This document shows, piece after piece, positions 1-9,208 of a DNA stretch of 64,000 nucleotides. Under the pieces are notes generated by a model, which was given only the letters and a program-made list of their open reading frames with translations, was not told the DNA's origin and searched no databases. Made by a program: the position numbers and the translations under genes. The stretch is from the NCBI RefSeq assembly GCF_013371085.1, contig NZ_JABWCV010000006.1, positions 62,001 through 126,000 on the forward strand, given 5' to 3'. Position 1 is the first letter of the stretch, and every line of letters begins with the position of its first letter. This stretch comes from Vreelandella maris. GTDB taxonomy: Bacteria > Pseudomonadota > Gammaproteobacteria > Pseudomonadales > Halomonadaceae.

Positions 1-489
1 CTTGGCCCTGAAATGCAGCGCCTGAAAGAGATGTATGGCGACGATCGTCAGAAGATGTCGCAAGAGATGATGAAGTTCTACCAGAAGGAGAAGATCAATC
101 CGCTGGGGGGCTGTCTACCTATTGTGATTCAGATGCCGGTCTTCATCGCGCTTTACTGGATGTTGCTGGAATCGGTCGAACTGCGACACGCACCTTTTAT
201 CTTCTGGATTCAGGATCTATCGGTGAAAGATCCGTACTTCATTCTGCCGATCTTGATGGGTATTTCGATGTTTGTTCAGCAAATGTTGAACCCGACGCCC
301 CCGGATCCGATGCAGGCGAAGATCATGAAGATGCTCCCCATCATCTTTACCTTCTTCTTCCTGTGGTTCCCGGCAGGTCTGGTCATCTACTGGGTGGTCA
401 ACAACATCATTTCGGTGGCGCAGCAGTACTACATTACGCGCAAAATCGAGAATGACCCGACCATCGGCAAAGGCATGAAGACCAAATAG
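1..489 (+). CDS. yidC: Membrane protein insertase YidC, C-terminal part (5' truncated by window edge)
   Basis: This is the last 163 residues of YidC, which inserts and folds inner-membrane proteins with or without SecYEG. The reading frame is open from base 1, so the gene starts outside the window. The conserved segment [20 protein letters not shown] lies in a membrane helix, followed by further hydrophobic segments around [12 protein letters not shown] and [20 protein letters not shown], and a basic C-terminal tail ending KGMKTK. It precedes mnmE, the usual gammaproteobacterial order after rpmH-rnpA-yidC. A strong terminator follows directly. Confidence 0.96.
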   Translation, partial: LGPEMQRLKEMYGDDRQKMSQEMMKFYQKEKINPLGGCLPIVIQMPVFIALYWMLLESVELRHAPFIFWIQDLSVKDPYFILPILMGISMFVQQMLNPTPPDPMQAKIMKMLPIIFTFFFLWFPAGLVIYWVVNNIISVAQQYYITRKIENDPTIGKGMKTK

Positions 490-512
490 CCTGCCGTGGT
501 ATTTGAAGCCTT

Positions 513-546
513 CAGACCCCCGCCCAGTGCGGGGGTCTGGCGTTTT
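513..546 (+). terminator. Rho-independent terminator after yidC
   Basis: A GC-rich hairpin (arm CAGACCCCCG, matching arm GGGGGTCTG) is followed by a short T-rich run. It lies between yidC and mnmE and should end the rpmH-rnpA-yidC transcript. Confidence 0.85.
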
Positions 547-592
547 AAAGACGACAAACTCACACTGTACGCATCCATTAAAGAGGCTCGCC

Positions 593-1963
593 ATGGTTGA
601 ACGACTTTATACTCAGGATACGATTACCGCATTGGCTACCCCTCCTGGACGCGGTGGTGTTGGTATCATTCGCGTCTCAGGGCCTGCCTGCCGCGCTATC
701 GCCGAGGCCATGCTCGGTCACTGCCCCTCACCGCGTTACGCCCACTACGGCCCCTTCCAGGGCGCTGACAGCATTATTGATGAAGGCCTCGCCCTGTTCT
801 TCAATGGGCCCCATTCGTTTACCGGTGAGGACGTCCTGGAATTACAGGGCCACGGCGGCCCCATTATTATGGATATGCTGTTGGAGCGCAGTGTGGCTCT
901 CGGCGCACGTCTAGCGCGCCCTGGCGAGTTTTCTGAACGGGCTTTTCTCAACGACAAACTTGATCTGGCCCAGGCAGAAGCTATCGCCGATCTGATCGAT
1001 GCCACTTCCCGTTCAGCGGCCGAAAATGCCGTGCGCTCGCTCCAGGGGGAGTTTTCGAAGCGCGTGTCAGCGTTGGTGCAGCGGCTGATCGAGCTACGTG
1101 TTTACGTTGAAGCGGCGATTGATTTCCCTGAAGAGGAGATCGACTTTCTTGCCGACGGCCATGTGGCTGAGCACTTGAACAATGTTCAGCAAACGTTAAT
1201 CGACGTGCGCCAGGCAGCAGGCCAAGGCGCTCTGATGCGTGAAGGAATGAGCGTAGTCATTGCCGGGCGGCCCAATGCGGGTAAGTCGAGCCTGCTGAAT
1301 GCGCTGACCGAACAAGATACCGCCATTGTGACGGATATCGCAGGCACGACCCGGGACGTACTCCGTGAGCATATCCATATCAACGGTATGCCGCTGCATA
1401 TCATCGACACCGCCGGACTGCGCGATACACCCGATGCTGTTGAGAAGATCGGTGTAGCACGCGCCTGGGCCGAGATAGAGAAAGCTGATCGCGTACTGCT
1501 GTTAGTGGATGCCAGCACGACCGCCTCGACCGACCCCATGGCCATCTGGCCCGAGTTTGTCGCTCGCCTGCCCGATCAGAAGCGCTTGACGTTAGTACGC
1601 AATAAGATTGATACCAGTGCTGAACCGCCTGGATTAGATTTATCCACAACGCCGCCCACCGTACGTTTATCCGCTAAAACGGGCGAGGGTGTGGATAACT
1701 TAAAAGCACATTTAAAAGATGTCATGGGCTTTGCCGCCACCACCGAGGGTCGCTTCTCCGCTCGTCGGCGGCATTTAGATGCCTTAGATCGTGCTATGGC
1801 AGCCCTTGATACAGGCCGCACTCAGCTTGATGGCTACGGCGCAGGCGAGCTGTTAGCGGAAGATCTGCGCGACGCCCAACAGGCATTGGGCGAAATCACC
1901 GGTGAATTCAGCGCCGATGATTTATTGGGCGAGATTTTCGGCAGTTTCTGCATCGGTAAATAA
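593..1963 (+). CDS. mnmE: tRNA uridine-5-carboxymethylaminomethyl(34) synthesis GTPase MnmE
   Basis: MnmE is a 456-residue GTPase that works with MnmG to install the cmnm5 group on U34 of certain tRNAs. The N-terminal folate-binding region begins [19 protein letters not shown]. The G domain shows G1 [10 protein letters not shown]2 DIAGTTRD, G3 DTAGL and G4 NKID, and the protein ends in the diagnostic CIGK motif with its catalytic Cys at 453. I chose the ATG at 593 because it gives the normal family length and N terminus; an upstream in-frame extension to 503 runs through the terminator hairpin. Its partner mnmG lies 19.5 kb downstream instead of adjacent. Confidence 0.97.
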   Translation: MVERLYTQDTITALATPPGRGGVGIIRVSGPACRAIAEAMLGHCPSPRYAHYGPFQGADSIIDEGLALFFNGPHSFTGEDVLELQGHGGPIIMDMLLERSVALGARLARPGEFSERAFLNDKLDLAQAEAIADLIDATSRSAAENAVRSLQGEFSKRVSALVQRLIELRVYVEAAIDFPEEEIDFLADGHVAEHLNNVQQTLIDVRQAAGQGALMREGMSVVIAGRPNAGKSSLLNALTEQDTAIVTDIAGTTRDVLREHIHINGMPLHIIDTAGLRDTPDAVEKIGVARAWAEIEKADRVLLLVDASTTASTDPMAIWPEFVARLPDQKRLTLVRNKIDTSAEPPGLDLSTTPPTVRLSAKTGEGVDNLKAHLKDVMGFAATTEGRFSARRRHLDALDRAMAALDTGRTQLDGYGAGELLAEDLRDAQQALGEITGEFSADDLLGEIFGSFCIGK

Positions 1964-1993
1964 GAGAACTGCTCTTTACTCTCGTTACCAACA

Positions 1994-2839
1994 CTACTCT
2001 CCCACCCACCAATCCGCCTGATAGCGACTAGAAGAACCTAGTAACGGGGTAATTTCAGCCATTGCTGCGGCTAGTCGTTCATCCAAACCCCAGGGTGGGT
2101 TAATCACCAACATACCGCTGCCAAACATACCGTGAACCTGCTCACCGGATTCACGCAGCAGCAGTTCGCTGCGCCATATTTTGCGCTGACCGCTCTCTTG
2201 CAAGGCATCTAATAGCGTGTGATGGTGGCCAGCAGGTAGCAGCGGATACCAGATCAATACTACGGCATGGCGCGCTTTCTCCAGCGTATAAGCGACGGTA
2301 TCGGCTACTTCCAGGTATTCCACTTTGCGCTCATAGCTGGGGTCGATGAGCACAGATAGCCGTGGCGTTATCGCGGGCAACATAGCCTCCAGCCCCGCCA
2401 GTCCATCGCCAAACACACGCTGGGCGTTAGCTGGCAACTCCTGGGTAGAAAGTTGCTCGTGCTCGCCGGGGTGCAGCTCAAACAGCCGCAGTTGGTCCTG
2501 CTCACGCAACGAATGACTCAGCCACCAGGGAGAGCCTGGGTAGTGCGTCAGGGTTGCTGAGGAGCCTTGAGCAGAGGCTATCGCTGCTTGCCACTCTATC
2601 AGCAACGGATCGTTTAGCTCATTGCGGGCTTGCCACAGCGGCCCTATGCCTTCGCGATACTCTTGCAAGCGTTGTGTCTCTTGCGCATTAAGGGGATAGA
2701 GCCCTCGTCCCGCATGAGTATCGATATATGTAATAGCCGTTTTTTTACGTAATAAATAATCAATCACCGCGTAAAGTGTCAGATGTTTATGCACATCCGC
2801 AAAATTACCGGCATGGTAGGCATGTTGATAGGACAGCAT
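1994..2839 (-). CDS. rlmJ: 23S rRNA (adenine(2030)-N6)-methyltransferase RlmJ
   Basis: RlmJ is a SAM-dependent methyltransferase of 281 residues that modifies A2030 of 23S rRNA. The N terminus MLSYQHAYHAGNFADVHKH is characteristic of the family. The catalytic DPP(Y/F) motif appears as DPSYE near residue 167, a conservative variant. The gene is convergent with mnmE, with only 30 bp between stop codons, and stands alone, downstream of a terminator that separates it from the lipoprotein gene on the same strand. Confidence 0.93.
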   Translation of the reverse strand: MLSYQHAYHAGNFADVHKHLTLYAVIDYLLRKKTAITYIDTHAGRGLYPLNAQETQRLQEYREGIGPLWQARNELNDPLLIEWQAAIASAQGSSATLTHYPGSPWWLSHSLREQDQLRLFELHPGEHEQLSTQELPANAQRVFGDGLAGLEAMLPAITPRLSVLIDPSYERKVEYLEVADTVAYTLEKARHAVVLIWYPLLPAGHHHTLLDALQESGQRKIWRSELLLRESGEQVHGMFGSGMLVINPPWGLDERLAAAMAEITPLLGSSSRYQADWWVGE

Positions 2840-2863
2840 GGAGACTCATCAGAAAGTGAATAA

Positions 2864-2895
2864 AAAAGCCCGCTATGTGAGCATAGCGGGCTTTA
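2864..2895 (-). terminator. Terminator downstream of the OmpA-type lipoprotein gene
   Basis: The hairpin AAAGCCCGCTATG / CATAGCGGGCTTT is followed by TTTTTT when read on the minus strand. It lies just past the lipoprotein stop and before the rlmJ start. Confidence 0.9.
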
Positions 2896-2927
2896 GTCGG
2901 CAACAGCCAGGTTAATTCAAGAACGTA

Positions 2928-3602
2928 TTAACCTTGACCATTACCGGTAGGGGTTAGGGTAATTTCAACGCGACGGTTCTGGGCACGACCCTGCTCATTG
3001 TCATTACTGGCCACTGGCTGAGTAGCGCCATAGCCCGAGGTATTAAGACGCGTGGACGAAACGCCATTCTGGGTGAGGTAGCTCGATACGGCTTGAGCGC
3101 GACGCTCGGAGAGACGCTGGTTGTAGCTAGCATCGCCGGTGCTATCGGAGTGGCCTGCGATACTAACGCGGGTGTCTTGGTACTGAGTAAGAACATTAGC
3201 GACTTCATTAAGAGAGCCGCGCGCTTCGCTGGTCAGCTCAGCAGAATCAAAGCCAAAGGTAACGCCACTGGGCATATTGAGCACGATATCGTCGCCACGG
3301 CGATCAATCTCAATGCGCGATCCTTGCAAGTTTTCACGCAGTTGCTGCTCTTGGCGATCCATGTAAACACCAATGCCAGCACCGGCTGCCGCACCGACAG
3401 CCGCACCAATCAGTGCACGGTCACGGCGGCTAGTACTACCGTCGCCAGACAGCGCACCGGCAGCGGCACCCACAGCAGCACCAATACCAGAGCCCATCGC
3501 GGTGCTGGAGCGCTGCGTTTGGCCACCGTAAGGGTCCGATGTGGCGCAACCTGCTAATAAAATAGCGGCTGCCAGCGGTGTCAGTAGTCGAGAAATACGC
3601 AT
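2928..3602 (-). CDS. OmpA-family outer-membrane lipoprotein with glycine-zipper segment (YiaD-like)
   Basis: This 224-residue protein has a lipoprotein signal with lipobox LAGC (Cys19). Two glycine-zipper stretches follow (GSGIGAAVGAAAGALSG and ALIGAAVGAAAGAGIG, roughly residues 37-80). The C-terminal OmpA-like peptidoglycan-binding domain (about 110-220) carries FGFDSAELTSEA, GHSDSTGDASYN and LSERRAQAV. It is probably anchored in the outer membrane and bound to peptidoglycan. The architecture matches YiaD-type proteins; the exact role is not clear from sequence. It is expressed leftward and has its own terminator. Confidence 0.9.
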   Translation of the reverse strand: MRISRLLTPLAAAILLAGCATSDPYGGQTQRSSTAMGSGIGAAVGAAAGALSGDGSTSRRDRALIGAAVGAAAGAGIGVYMDRQEQQLRENLQGSRIEIDRRGDDIVLNMPSGVTFGFDSAELTSEARGSLNEVANVLTQYQDTRVSIAGHSDSTGDASYNQRLSERRAQAVSSYLTQNGVSSTRLNTSGYGATQPVASNDNEQGRAQNRRVEITLTPTGNGQG

Positions 3603-3639
3603 CGCTCACTCCTTGTTTGTCTTCGGGGTATCTTTTTAT

Positions 3640-4848
3640 TCATCGCTGGTCACTTTTCACTGAGCTTTCATCACAGATAGATGCCAGCAACTCATTCAAG
3701 AATAATAGACCTTGAGGCGATGCACGCAGTTTTTCAGGCATTTGCATCAAAAGTCCTTTTTTCTCGGCGGATTGTAAACGCGCTAGTAACATAGCATCGG
3801 ACTGACCTGTATGGGTACGCCATGTATTCAGCGTAACTCCTTCGGTGAGTCGCAGTGCGTTCATGGCAAACTCCAGTGGTAACTCATCGACACTTATAAG
3901 CTGTTTGCCCGCGACGAAGCCGCGCAGGTCATTCATACGCTTTAAATAAGCATCCGGCTGGCGTGTCTTCCAGCGCCGTTCAATACACCATTCACCGCTT
4001 TGATCAATGTAGCTAAGCTTGCCATGAGCTCCAGCGCCAATCCCGAGATAGTCGCCAAACTGCCAATAGTTAAGGTTATGCCGACTCTGATGACCAATGT
4101 GTGCGTAGGCCGAAATCTCGTAGCGCTTAAACCCTGCCTGCTCCAAAAGCTGGTGCCCGCTATCCTGTATATCCCAGAGCGACTCCTCCTCAGGCAATAT
4201 CGGCGGGTGGGAGTGAAAGGCGGTATTTGGCTCTAGCGTAAGCTGGTACCAAGAGAGGTGCTCGGGCGCCAATGCGAGCGCTTGCTCAATATCATCCATC
4301 GCCAGTTGAGGCGTCTGCTCAGGCAAGCCATGCATAAGATCAACGTTAATATTGGTAAAGCCCGCCTGGCGCGCCTGCGTTACAGCGGTGACCGCTTCTT
4401 GCCCGCTATGAATACGCCCAAGTGCGTGTAACTGAGCAGGCTGAAAGCTTTGAATACCGAGCGAGAGACGATTAATCCCGGCTTCTCGATAGCCAATGAA
4501 ACGCTGCTGCTCGGTGGTGCCAGGATTAGCCTCTAAGGTAATTTCGATAGGGTTGGCAAAAGGCAAACGCGCTTCAATTTCAGTGAGTAACCGCGCGTAA
4601 AATGCTGGCGAAAGCAGGCTGGGCGTCCCCCCCCCGATAAAGATGGTTTGAATCTCGCGCCCTGCGGCTAATGCCAGATCGCCGTCTAAATCTTGTAACA
4701 GCGCATCAAGGTAGGCCGCTTCGGGTAAATCCCGAGGCGTAAAACCATGAGTGTCCGGTTCGTGAGAGTTGAAATCACAGTAGGGGCATTTACGCACACA
4801 CCATGGTGTATGGATATAAAGAGAAAGCGGCGGCAGCGTATCAACCAT
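3640..4848 (-). CDS. hemW: Radical SAM heme chaperone HemW
   Basis: HemW is a 402-residue radical-SAM protein related to coproporphyrinogen III dehydrogenase HemN. It binds heme and is thought to deliver it to membrane enzymes. The [4Fe-4S] CX3CX2C motif is visible as CVRKCPYCDF near residue 17, followed by the SAM-binding GGGTPS. Unlike HemN, the family lacks the extra N-terminal region, and this protein starts right at the radical SAM barrel. Its start overlaps the end of rdgB by 8 bp, the usual rdgB-hemW coupling. Confidence 0.94.
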   Translation of the reverse strand: MVDTLPPLSLYIHTPWCVRKCPYCDFNSHEPDTHGFTPRDLPEAAYLDALLQDLDGDLALAAGREIQTIFIGGGTPSLLSPAFYARLLTEIEARLPFANPIEITLEANPGTTEQQRFIGYREAGINRLSLGIQSFQPAQLHALGRIHSGQEAVTAVTQARQAGFTNINVDLMHGLPEQTPQLAMDDIEQALALAPEHLSWYQLTLEPNTAFHSHPPILPEEESLWDIQDSGHQLLEQAGFKRYEISAYAHIGHQSRHNLNYWQFGDYLGIGAGAHGKLSYIDQSGEWCIERRWKTRQPDAYLKRMNDLRGFVAGKQLISVDELPLEFAMNALRLTEGVTLNTWRTHTGQSDAMLLARLQSAEKKGLLMQMPEKLRASPQGLLFLNELLASICDESSVKSDQR

Positions 4849-5449
4849 GTGCCACCTTCAATAACCCTACCAATCCTTGCAGTGCCCTACCTCTATGGCT
4901 GAGACGATTTTTACTCTCATTGGGCAGCTCGGCAACGCTCATACCCTGTTCTGGCAGCCAAAACAGTGGGTCATAACCAAACCCTTCCTTACCCCGCGGA
5001 TGCGCCAGTATTTCGCCCTCCCAACTGCGCTGCACAATGATCGGCACTGGATCTTCAGGATGACGTAAATATACCAGCACGCACCAATAACGCCCGCTTC
5101 GCTGGCCTTCCACGCAGTCACTCAGCGCTTCTAACAACGTTTGATTGTTTTTCTCATCACTTTTAGGTTCGCCACCGTAACGCGCCGAGTAAATACCCGG
5201 CGCGCCATGCAGAGCGTCCACTTCCAGTCCTGAGTCATCTGCCAATGCAGGTAAACCACTGATTAAGCTCGCTTCACGGGCTTTCAACAGCGCATTCTCT
5301 ACGAATGTCAGGCCGGTCTCTTCAACCTCATTAACGCCAAAATCCGCCTGAGGGCGAACATCAAAGCCCAAAGGCGAGAGTAATTGATTGAATTCTCTTA
5401 ATTTCCCCGTGTTTCCACTGGCAAGAACAAGGGTATTAACAGCGATCAT
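4841..5449 (-). CDS. rdgB: XTP/dITP diphosphatase (non-canonical purine NTP pyrophosphatase)
   Basis: This is a 202-residue Ham1/RdgB family house-cleaning enzyme that hydrolyses XTP, ITP and dITP to monophosphates. Conserved parts are LASGNTGKLREF at the N terminus, ADDSGLEVDALHGAPGIYSA and GFGYDPLFW near the C terminus. An RBS (GGAGGG) precedes the ATG. It is first in a two-gene operon with hemW, overlapping it by 8 bp, and diverges from the curli regulator gene across an AT-rich spacer. Confidence 0.95.
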   Translation of the reverse strand: MIAVNTLVLASGNTGKLREFNQLLSPLGFDVRPQADFGVNEVEETGLTFVENALLKAREASLISGLPALADDSGLEVDALHGAPGIYSARYGGEPKSDEKNNQTLLEALSDCVEGQRSGRYWCVLVYLRHPEDPVPIIVQRSWEGEILAHPRGKEGFGYDPLFWLPEQGMSVAELPNESKNRLSHRGRALQGLVGLLKVAHG

Positions 5450-5651
5450 GACACGCCCTCCAAGCTTTGGAGCATCAGTTTACGCGCTCACTGAACGTAT
5501 CAAAAGCAGCCATTACGTTACTAATTGTATATCTCTAATATTTCTTTAAAAACCTTTATATAAAAATAAATACTTGTTTTTTATGAATTTAATTTATTTA
5601 TATAAAATTATTAGGCGCATATTTTAATTTTTTTACCATATTTTTAATAAC

Positions 5652-5670
5652 ATAACTTTACGAAAGTTAT
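5652..5670. promoter_or_regulatory. Inverted repeat upstream of csgD
   Basis: A perfect 8-bp inverted repeat, ATAACTTT-ACG-AAAGTTAT, sits 60 bp upstream of the csgD-like ATG in very AT-rich DNA. A possible -10 (TATAGT, 5674-5679) follows 3 bp later, so a bound protein would occlude the promoter. The binding protein is unknown. Confidence 0.5.
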
Positions 5671-5729
5671 CTTATAGTCAACACTGCAAGAGTTACCTAC
5701 TCACTCTTTCTCACCATGAGGGCTACCCA

Positions 5730-6422
5730 ATGCCGCAGGAAAAGGCTACCAACACGGTATTTGTCGTTACCGAAAAAAGCCCACAATCACAACTATTTGC
5801 GGAATATCTGGGGACTCATACCGAGTGCCATGTGCATATTCAATCGCCCCACGAAAAGGTCATTGCACCGTCTGCGGGTGACACCTTACTGCTCATCGAT
5901 AGCGATCACATTGGCGTTGATACCCTGCCGGAATGGCAGCATCAGTTACCCGAGACGCTCAGCAACTCGCCATTGGCCGCGTTTAACATCCGCGACATGG
6001 ATCACGCGCTTGAAGCCTTGTCCTGCGCACAGTTGAAAGGCGTGTTCTATCGCCACGAGAGCCTAGATGTCATTTGTAAGGGTATTCATGCGCTGCTGGA
6101 AGGCGAGCTGTGGATGTCCCGTGAACTTATGACGCGGCTGATCCTGTTCTATCGCAAATATCAGAACAACGCCTTCCGCCCCGCCTGCGGTCTCACTAAC
6201 CGAGAAATGGAAATCATCTCGCTTCTTAGTGCCGGGGCTTCGAACCATCAAATCGCCGAAAAACTGTTCCTCAGTGAGCACACCGTCAAGTCTCACCTGT
6301 ACAACATTTTCCGCAAAATCAACGTACACAACCGTATTCAGGCATTGAACTGGATTCATCAGAATCTAGGGCCAATTCTGCCCAACCTCGAAACCGCACG
6401 AAGCCTACAACGCCATCGATAG
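5730..6422 (+). CDS. csgD: CsgD-like LuxR-family transcriptional regulator of curli
   Basis: This 230-residue protein has an N-terminal receiver-like domain and a C-terminal LuxR/FixJ helix-turn-helix (about residues 155-210: LTNREMEIISLLSAGASNHQ, then AEKLFLSEHTVKSHLYNIF). It heads a run csgD-csgE-csgF-csgG, which identifies it as the curli master regulator. In E. coli CsgD activates the divergent csgBAC operon; here csgBA units lie downstream on the same strand. The long AT-rich upstream region (5450-5729) with an inverted repeat suggests complex control, as is known for csgD. Confidence 0.88.
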   Translation: MPQEKATNTVFVVTEKSPQSQLFAEYLGTHTECHVHIQSPHEKVIAPSAGDTLLLIDSDHIGVDTLPEWQHQLPETLSNSPLAAFNIRDMDHALEALSCAQLKGVFYRHESLDVICKGIHALLEGELWMSRELMTRLILFYRKYQNNAFRPACGLTNREMEIISLLSAGASNHQIAEKLFLSEHTVKSHLYNIFRKINVHNRIQALNWIHQNLGPILPNLETARSLQRHR

Positions 6423-6445
6423 CGTCTAATAAGAGTGAACTGGTT

Positions 6446-6967
6446 ATGGCACCGCTACGTTACTGTCAACACGCCCTAACGGGGTTACTTATATGGATGG
6501 GGCTATCACTGGCGTTAGCCAATGAACCTGGCGCCACAAATGAACCCAAAGCCGCCGACGAGCAGGAAGCCGTGGACGCCATCAATCAATTATCAAGTCC
6601 TGATGGGCCTGCGATTCAAGAACAAAGTAGCTCCAGCAGCGAGCTCACCGGCGTATTGGTCGACCGCACTATCACCATGGCAGGTAAAACCTTCTATCGT
6701 GCCTTTAGCCAGCGGGCCATGGGAAACATGATCATTGGCAACGCCACCATCACTATTCAGGAACGCCCGGACGCCCGATGGGGAAGCCAGCTTTGGATCA
6801 TGCAGGGTAATCAGATGTATTTCCGTACACAGCTCTCTCCGCGCATCAGTGAAGCTGACCGTGCCGCGGAGGAAGCTGTACAAACCGTGGAAGAAGCACT
6901 ACTGCGTCAACAATTGAACTCAGCGCTATCTTCCGACAAAGACTTGGGAAGAGAGGAGTTACGATAA
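6446..6967 (+). CDS. csgE: Curli production/assembly protein CsgE
   Basis: CsgE is a periplasmic factor that caps the CsgG pore and gates curlin export. This 173-residue protein has a signal peptide (about residues 1-25, ending ALA) and an acidic low-complexity linker (EPGATNEPKAADEQEAVDAI) before the conserved domain (TGVLVDRTITMAGKTFYRAF onward). The linker makes it longer than the 129-residue E. coli protein. It lies 23 bp after csgD, and its stop overlaps the csgF start. Neighbours support the call as much as sequence does. Confidence 0.87.
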   Translation: MAPLRYCQHALTGLLIWMGLSLALANEPGATNEPKAADEQEAVDAINQLSSPDGPAIQEQSSSSSELTGVLVDRTITMAGKTFYRAFSQRAMGNMIIGNATITIQERPDARWGSQLWIMQGNQMYFRTQLSPRISEADRAAEEAVQTVEEALLRQQLNSALSSDKDLGREELR

Positions 6968-7389
6968 TGAAAACACAGGCCATTCGCACCGCAGGTATAG
7001 GCTCAGCGCTACTAGCCGGGCTGTTAACGCTACAGGCCCATGCAGGAGATCTCGTCTACGAACCCATCAACCCGTCATTCGGCGGCGACCCTTTTACGGG
7101 AAGTTATCTACTAGGCAAAGCACAAGCCCAAGATACCAACACCGACCCTAATTCTCGTCGCTCAGAGCCGTTGTCATCCACTGCACGCTTGGTCCAGAGC
7201 CTGGAAAGCCGACTCATTTCACAGCTTATCAGTGATGTAGGAAGCGGTGATGTGGGAGAAGGCAGCTTCGATAGTGACGAGTTTGGTGTGGTCGTCAGGG
7301 ATGAAGGGGGGCAGCTTACGGTACGGGTCGTGGACAAGCTAACTGGCGATGTCACCAATATTAACGTAGGTGGTTTATTCAACCCTTGA
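6967..7389 (+). CDS. csgF: Curli assembly protein CsgF
   Basis: CsgF is a secreted accessory protein that binds the extracellular side of CsgG and helps CsgB nucleate fibres. This 140-residue protein has a signal peptide ending AHA and then the typical mature start DLVYEPINPSFGGDPFTGSY, including the NPSFGG motif that plugs CsgG. Its start codon overlaps the csgE stop, so translation is probably coupled. Length matches E. coli CsgF (138 residues). Confidence 0.94.
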   Translation: MKTQAIRTAGIGSALLAGLLTLQAHAGDLVYEPINPSFGGDPFTGSYLLGKAQAQDTNTDPNSRRSEPLSSTARLVQSLESRLISQLISDVGSGDVGEGSFDSDEFGVVVRDEGGQLTVRVVDKLTGDVTNINVGGLFNP

Positions 7390-7444
7390 ACTGCACCGAT
7401 ACACTCAATCAAAAAAATTAGACGCTATAAACAAGGGGACACTC

Positions 7445-8275
7445 ATGAGAATTGTTATCGTTGCAATGCTGGCGCTTTGGCTAAGTGGCTGTGCCGGTAC
7501 CATTGCCACCTCGGAAAATCTGGAAGGCGCTCCCGCAACGCTCACACCGCGAGGCGCGACCTACCAAGACCTTGTATCGCTGCCACCACCTGCAGGACGC
7601 ATCTTTGTCTCGGTGTATGACTTCAGAGACCAAACAGGCCAATACCGCCCGGCACCGGCCAGCACATTTTCGACAGCGGTAACGCAAGGGGCAGCGGCCA
7701 TGTTGACCGGCGCGCTGGCAGACTCAGGGTGGTTCATCCCCTTGGAACGGGTGGGGCTTCAGAATCTACTGACCGAGCGGCGCATCATCCGTGCGGAATT
7801 CGAACGCTTTGGTCAACCGGATACCTTACCCTCGTTACGCGCGGCTTCCGTCATGCTGGAAGGCGGTATCATCGCCTATGAATCCAATATACGTACCGGG
7901 GGGGCTGGCGCAGAATACTTCGGTATTGGAGCCTCAGGGGAGTACCAGGTTGATCAGGTCACGGTAAATCTGAGGGCGGTGGAGATTTCCTCGGGCGAGG
8001 TATTGGCGAATGTCACCACGACGAAAACCATCTATTCCAAAGAATTGCGGGCTGGTGTCTACCGTTTTATCGACTTCAGCCGGTTGCTTGAGCTTGAAGC
8101 GGGGGTTACCACCAATGAACCCGTACAAATGGCCGTCATGTCGGCTGTCGATGCTTCAGTTATCCATTTGATCGCAAAAGGGGTAGAAAATCGGTTATGG
8201 AACCTGCCCAACGATGTCAACTTCAATGAAACCATTTTGGCGGACTACCTGAACGCCCCCATCCCCCAGCTGTAG
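7445..8275 (+). CDS. csgG: Curli outer-membrane secretion lipoprotein CsgG
   Basis: CsgG forms the nonameric outer-membrane channel for curlin subunits. The 276-residue product matches the E. coli length (277). The lipobox LSGC gives acylated Cys17. The mature domain includes VSVYDFRDQTGQYRP, FIPLERVGLQNLLTERRIIR and GIGASGEYQVDQVTVNLRAV, all typical of the family. The ATG at 7445 gives a standard lipoprotein signal; an in-frame upstream extension overlapping csgF has no such signal. A terminator follows. Confidence 0.95.
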   Translation: MRIVIVAMLALWLSGCAGTIATSENLEGAPATLTPRGATYQDLVSLPPPAGRIFVSVYDFRDQTGQYRPAPASTFSTAVTQGAAAMLTGALADSGWFIPLERVGLQNLLTERRIIRAEFERFGQPDTLPSLRAASVMLEGGIIAYESNIRTGGAGAEYFGIGASGEYQVDQVTVNLRAVEISSGEVLANVTTTKTIYSKELRAGVYRFIDFSRLLELEAGVTTNEPVQMAVMSAVDASVIHLIAKGVENRLWNLPNDVNFNETILADYLNAPIPQL

Positions 8276-8606
8276 ATCGCCGATCCAACAAGACCAGGCA
8301 ATCTCAAGCCGAAAGGTCATGCTTATGCATGACCTTTTTTTATGGATAAAAATCCTTTTTTCAGCTAAGCGTTTGGTCCTTAAGCAAATTTATGATTTCA
8401 ACAAATAAGTCTTTTCTTTATTTGATATCCCTATCATAAAAAACAATTAAAAATTATAACCAGAAACTCCACTCCTTTTTTTAATTTAAAACAGTGGTTT
8501 TTAAATTATTAAACTCTAAAAATTTCTTATGGCATAAAAAGTTCAATGAGCCAAACTCCACTCATGTAAAAAAAGAAACAAAACATATTTTTAATGGAGC
8601 TATTGC
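8276..8606. other. AT-rich spacer between csgG and first csgB, with terminator and direct repeat
   Basis: This 331-bp gene-free stretch holds the csgG terminator and then very AT-rich DNA that should contain the csgBA promoter and CsgD-responsive sites. An 11-bp direct repeat AAACTCCACTC occurs at 8464-8474 and 8553-8563. I could not place a convincing -35/-10 pair. Confidence 0.6.
8312..8341 (+). terminator. Terminator after csgG
   Basis: The hairpin AAAGGTCATGC-TTAT-GCATGACCTTT is followed by a run of T. It ends the csgDEFG operon. Confidence 0.92.
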
Positions 8607-9152
8607 GTGGACAGCTATTACAGTTATTACTTATTAAAAAATATTAAGGTAATTAAGCGATCTATTATAGCGGCTAGTTGTTTTATGATACTTTCTCCTA
8701 TCAGTGCTAACGAAACAGAACAAGCACTGATAGACAACGCGAGGGTAACGCAATACATCGAACAAACAAGAAATCAGTTTGGTGGTGACGATATAAATAC
8801 GAGTGTCATCAAGCAGGTTGGTAATGATAATACGGCCAGCATAATGCAGTCACAGTCAGCCAGTTATCAAGCGGGAAACTTTGCCTTCATCTATCAGCAA
8901 GGTAGCGAAAACTACGGCGCTATCTCTCAGCATGGCAGTAAGCATTCTGCCGCTATCTGGCAAGAAGGAAACAGCCATAAAGCCACAATCAATCAGCAAA
9001 ACCCCAATATTGCATTAAACGCCGATATCCGTCAGTTCGGCAGTTCAAGCGATATCTATATTTCACAATCGGGGAATGGCCAGCAACGCATCAGCATCGA
9101 ACAAGAAGCGTATTCGGGCACTGCACCGCCGGTCATCGTCGAAACCCACTGA
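8607..9152 (+). CDS. csgB: Curlin-repeat protein, CsgB-like nucleator (copy 1)
   Basis: This 181-residue secreted protein has an N-terminal hydrophobic segment (IIAASCFMILSPISA) and four to five curlin-type repeats with regular N, Q and G residues (VIKQVGNDNTASIMQSQ, AFIYQQGSENYGAISQHG, AAIWQEGNSHKATINQQ, IYISQSGNGQQRISIEQ). The GTG start at 8607 has a GGAG ribosome site 7 bp upstream; the next in-frame ATG would remove part of the signal. It precedes a CsgA-like gene by 56 bp and shares its C-terminal motif (ISIEQ-A-SG, VETH) with copy 2 at 10432. CsgB rather than CsgA is inferred from gene order and shorter repeat region. Confidence 0.85.
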   Translation: MDSYYSYYLLKNIKVIKRSIIAASCFMILSPISANETEQALIDNARVTQYIEQTRNQFGGDDINTSVIKQVGNDNTASIMQSQSASYQAGNFAFIYQQGSENYGAISQHGSKHSAAIWQEGNSHKATINQQNPNIALNADIRQFGSSSDIYISQSGNGQQRISIEQEAYSGTAPPVIVETH

Positions 9153-9208
9153 GCAGCATTCGGCTAGCTCAGTGACCACAAAGCAAGTGAATCAAAAGGG
9201 GAAATACC

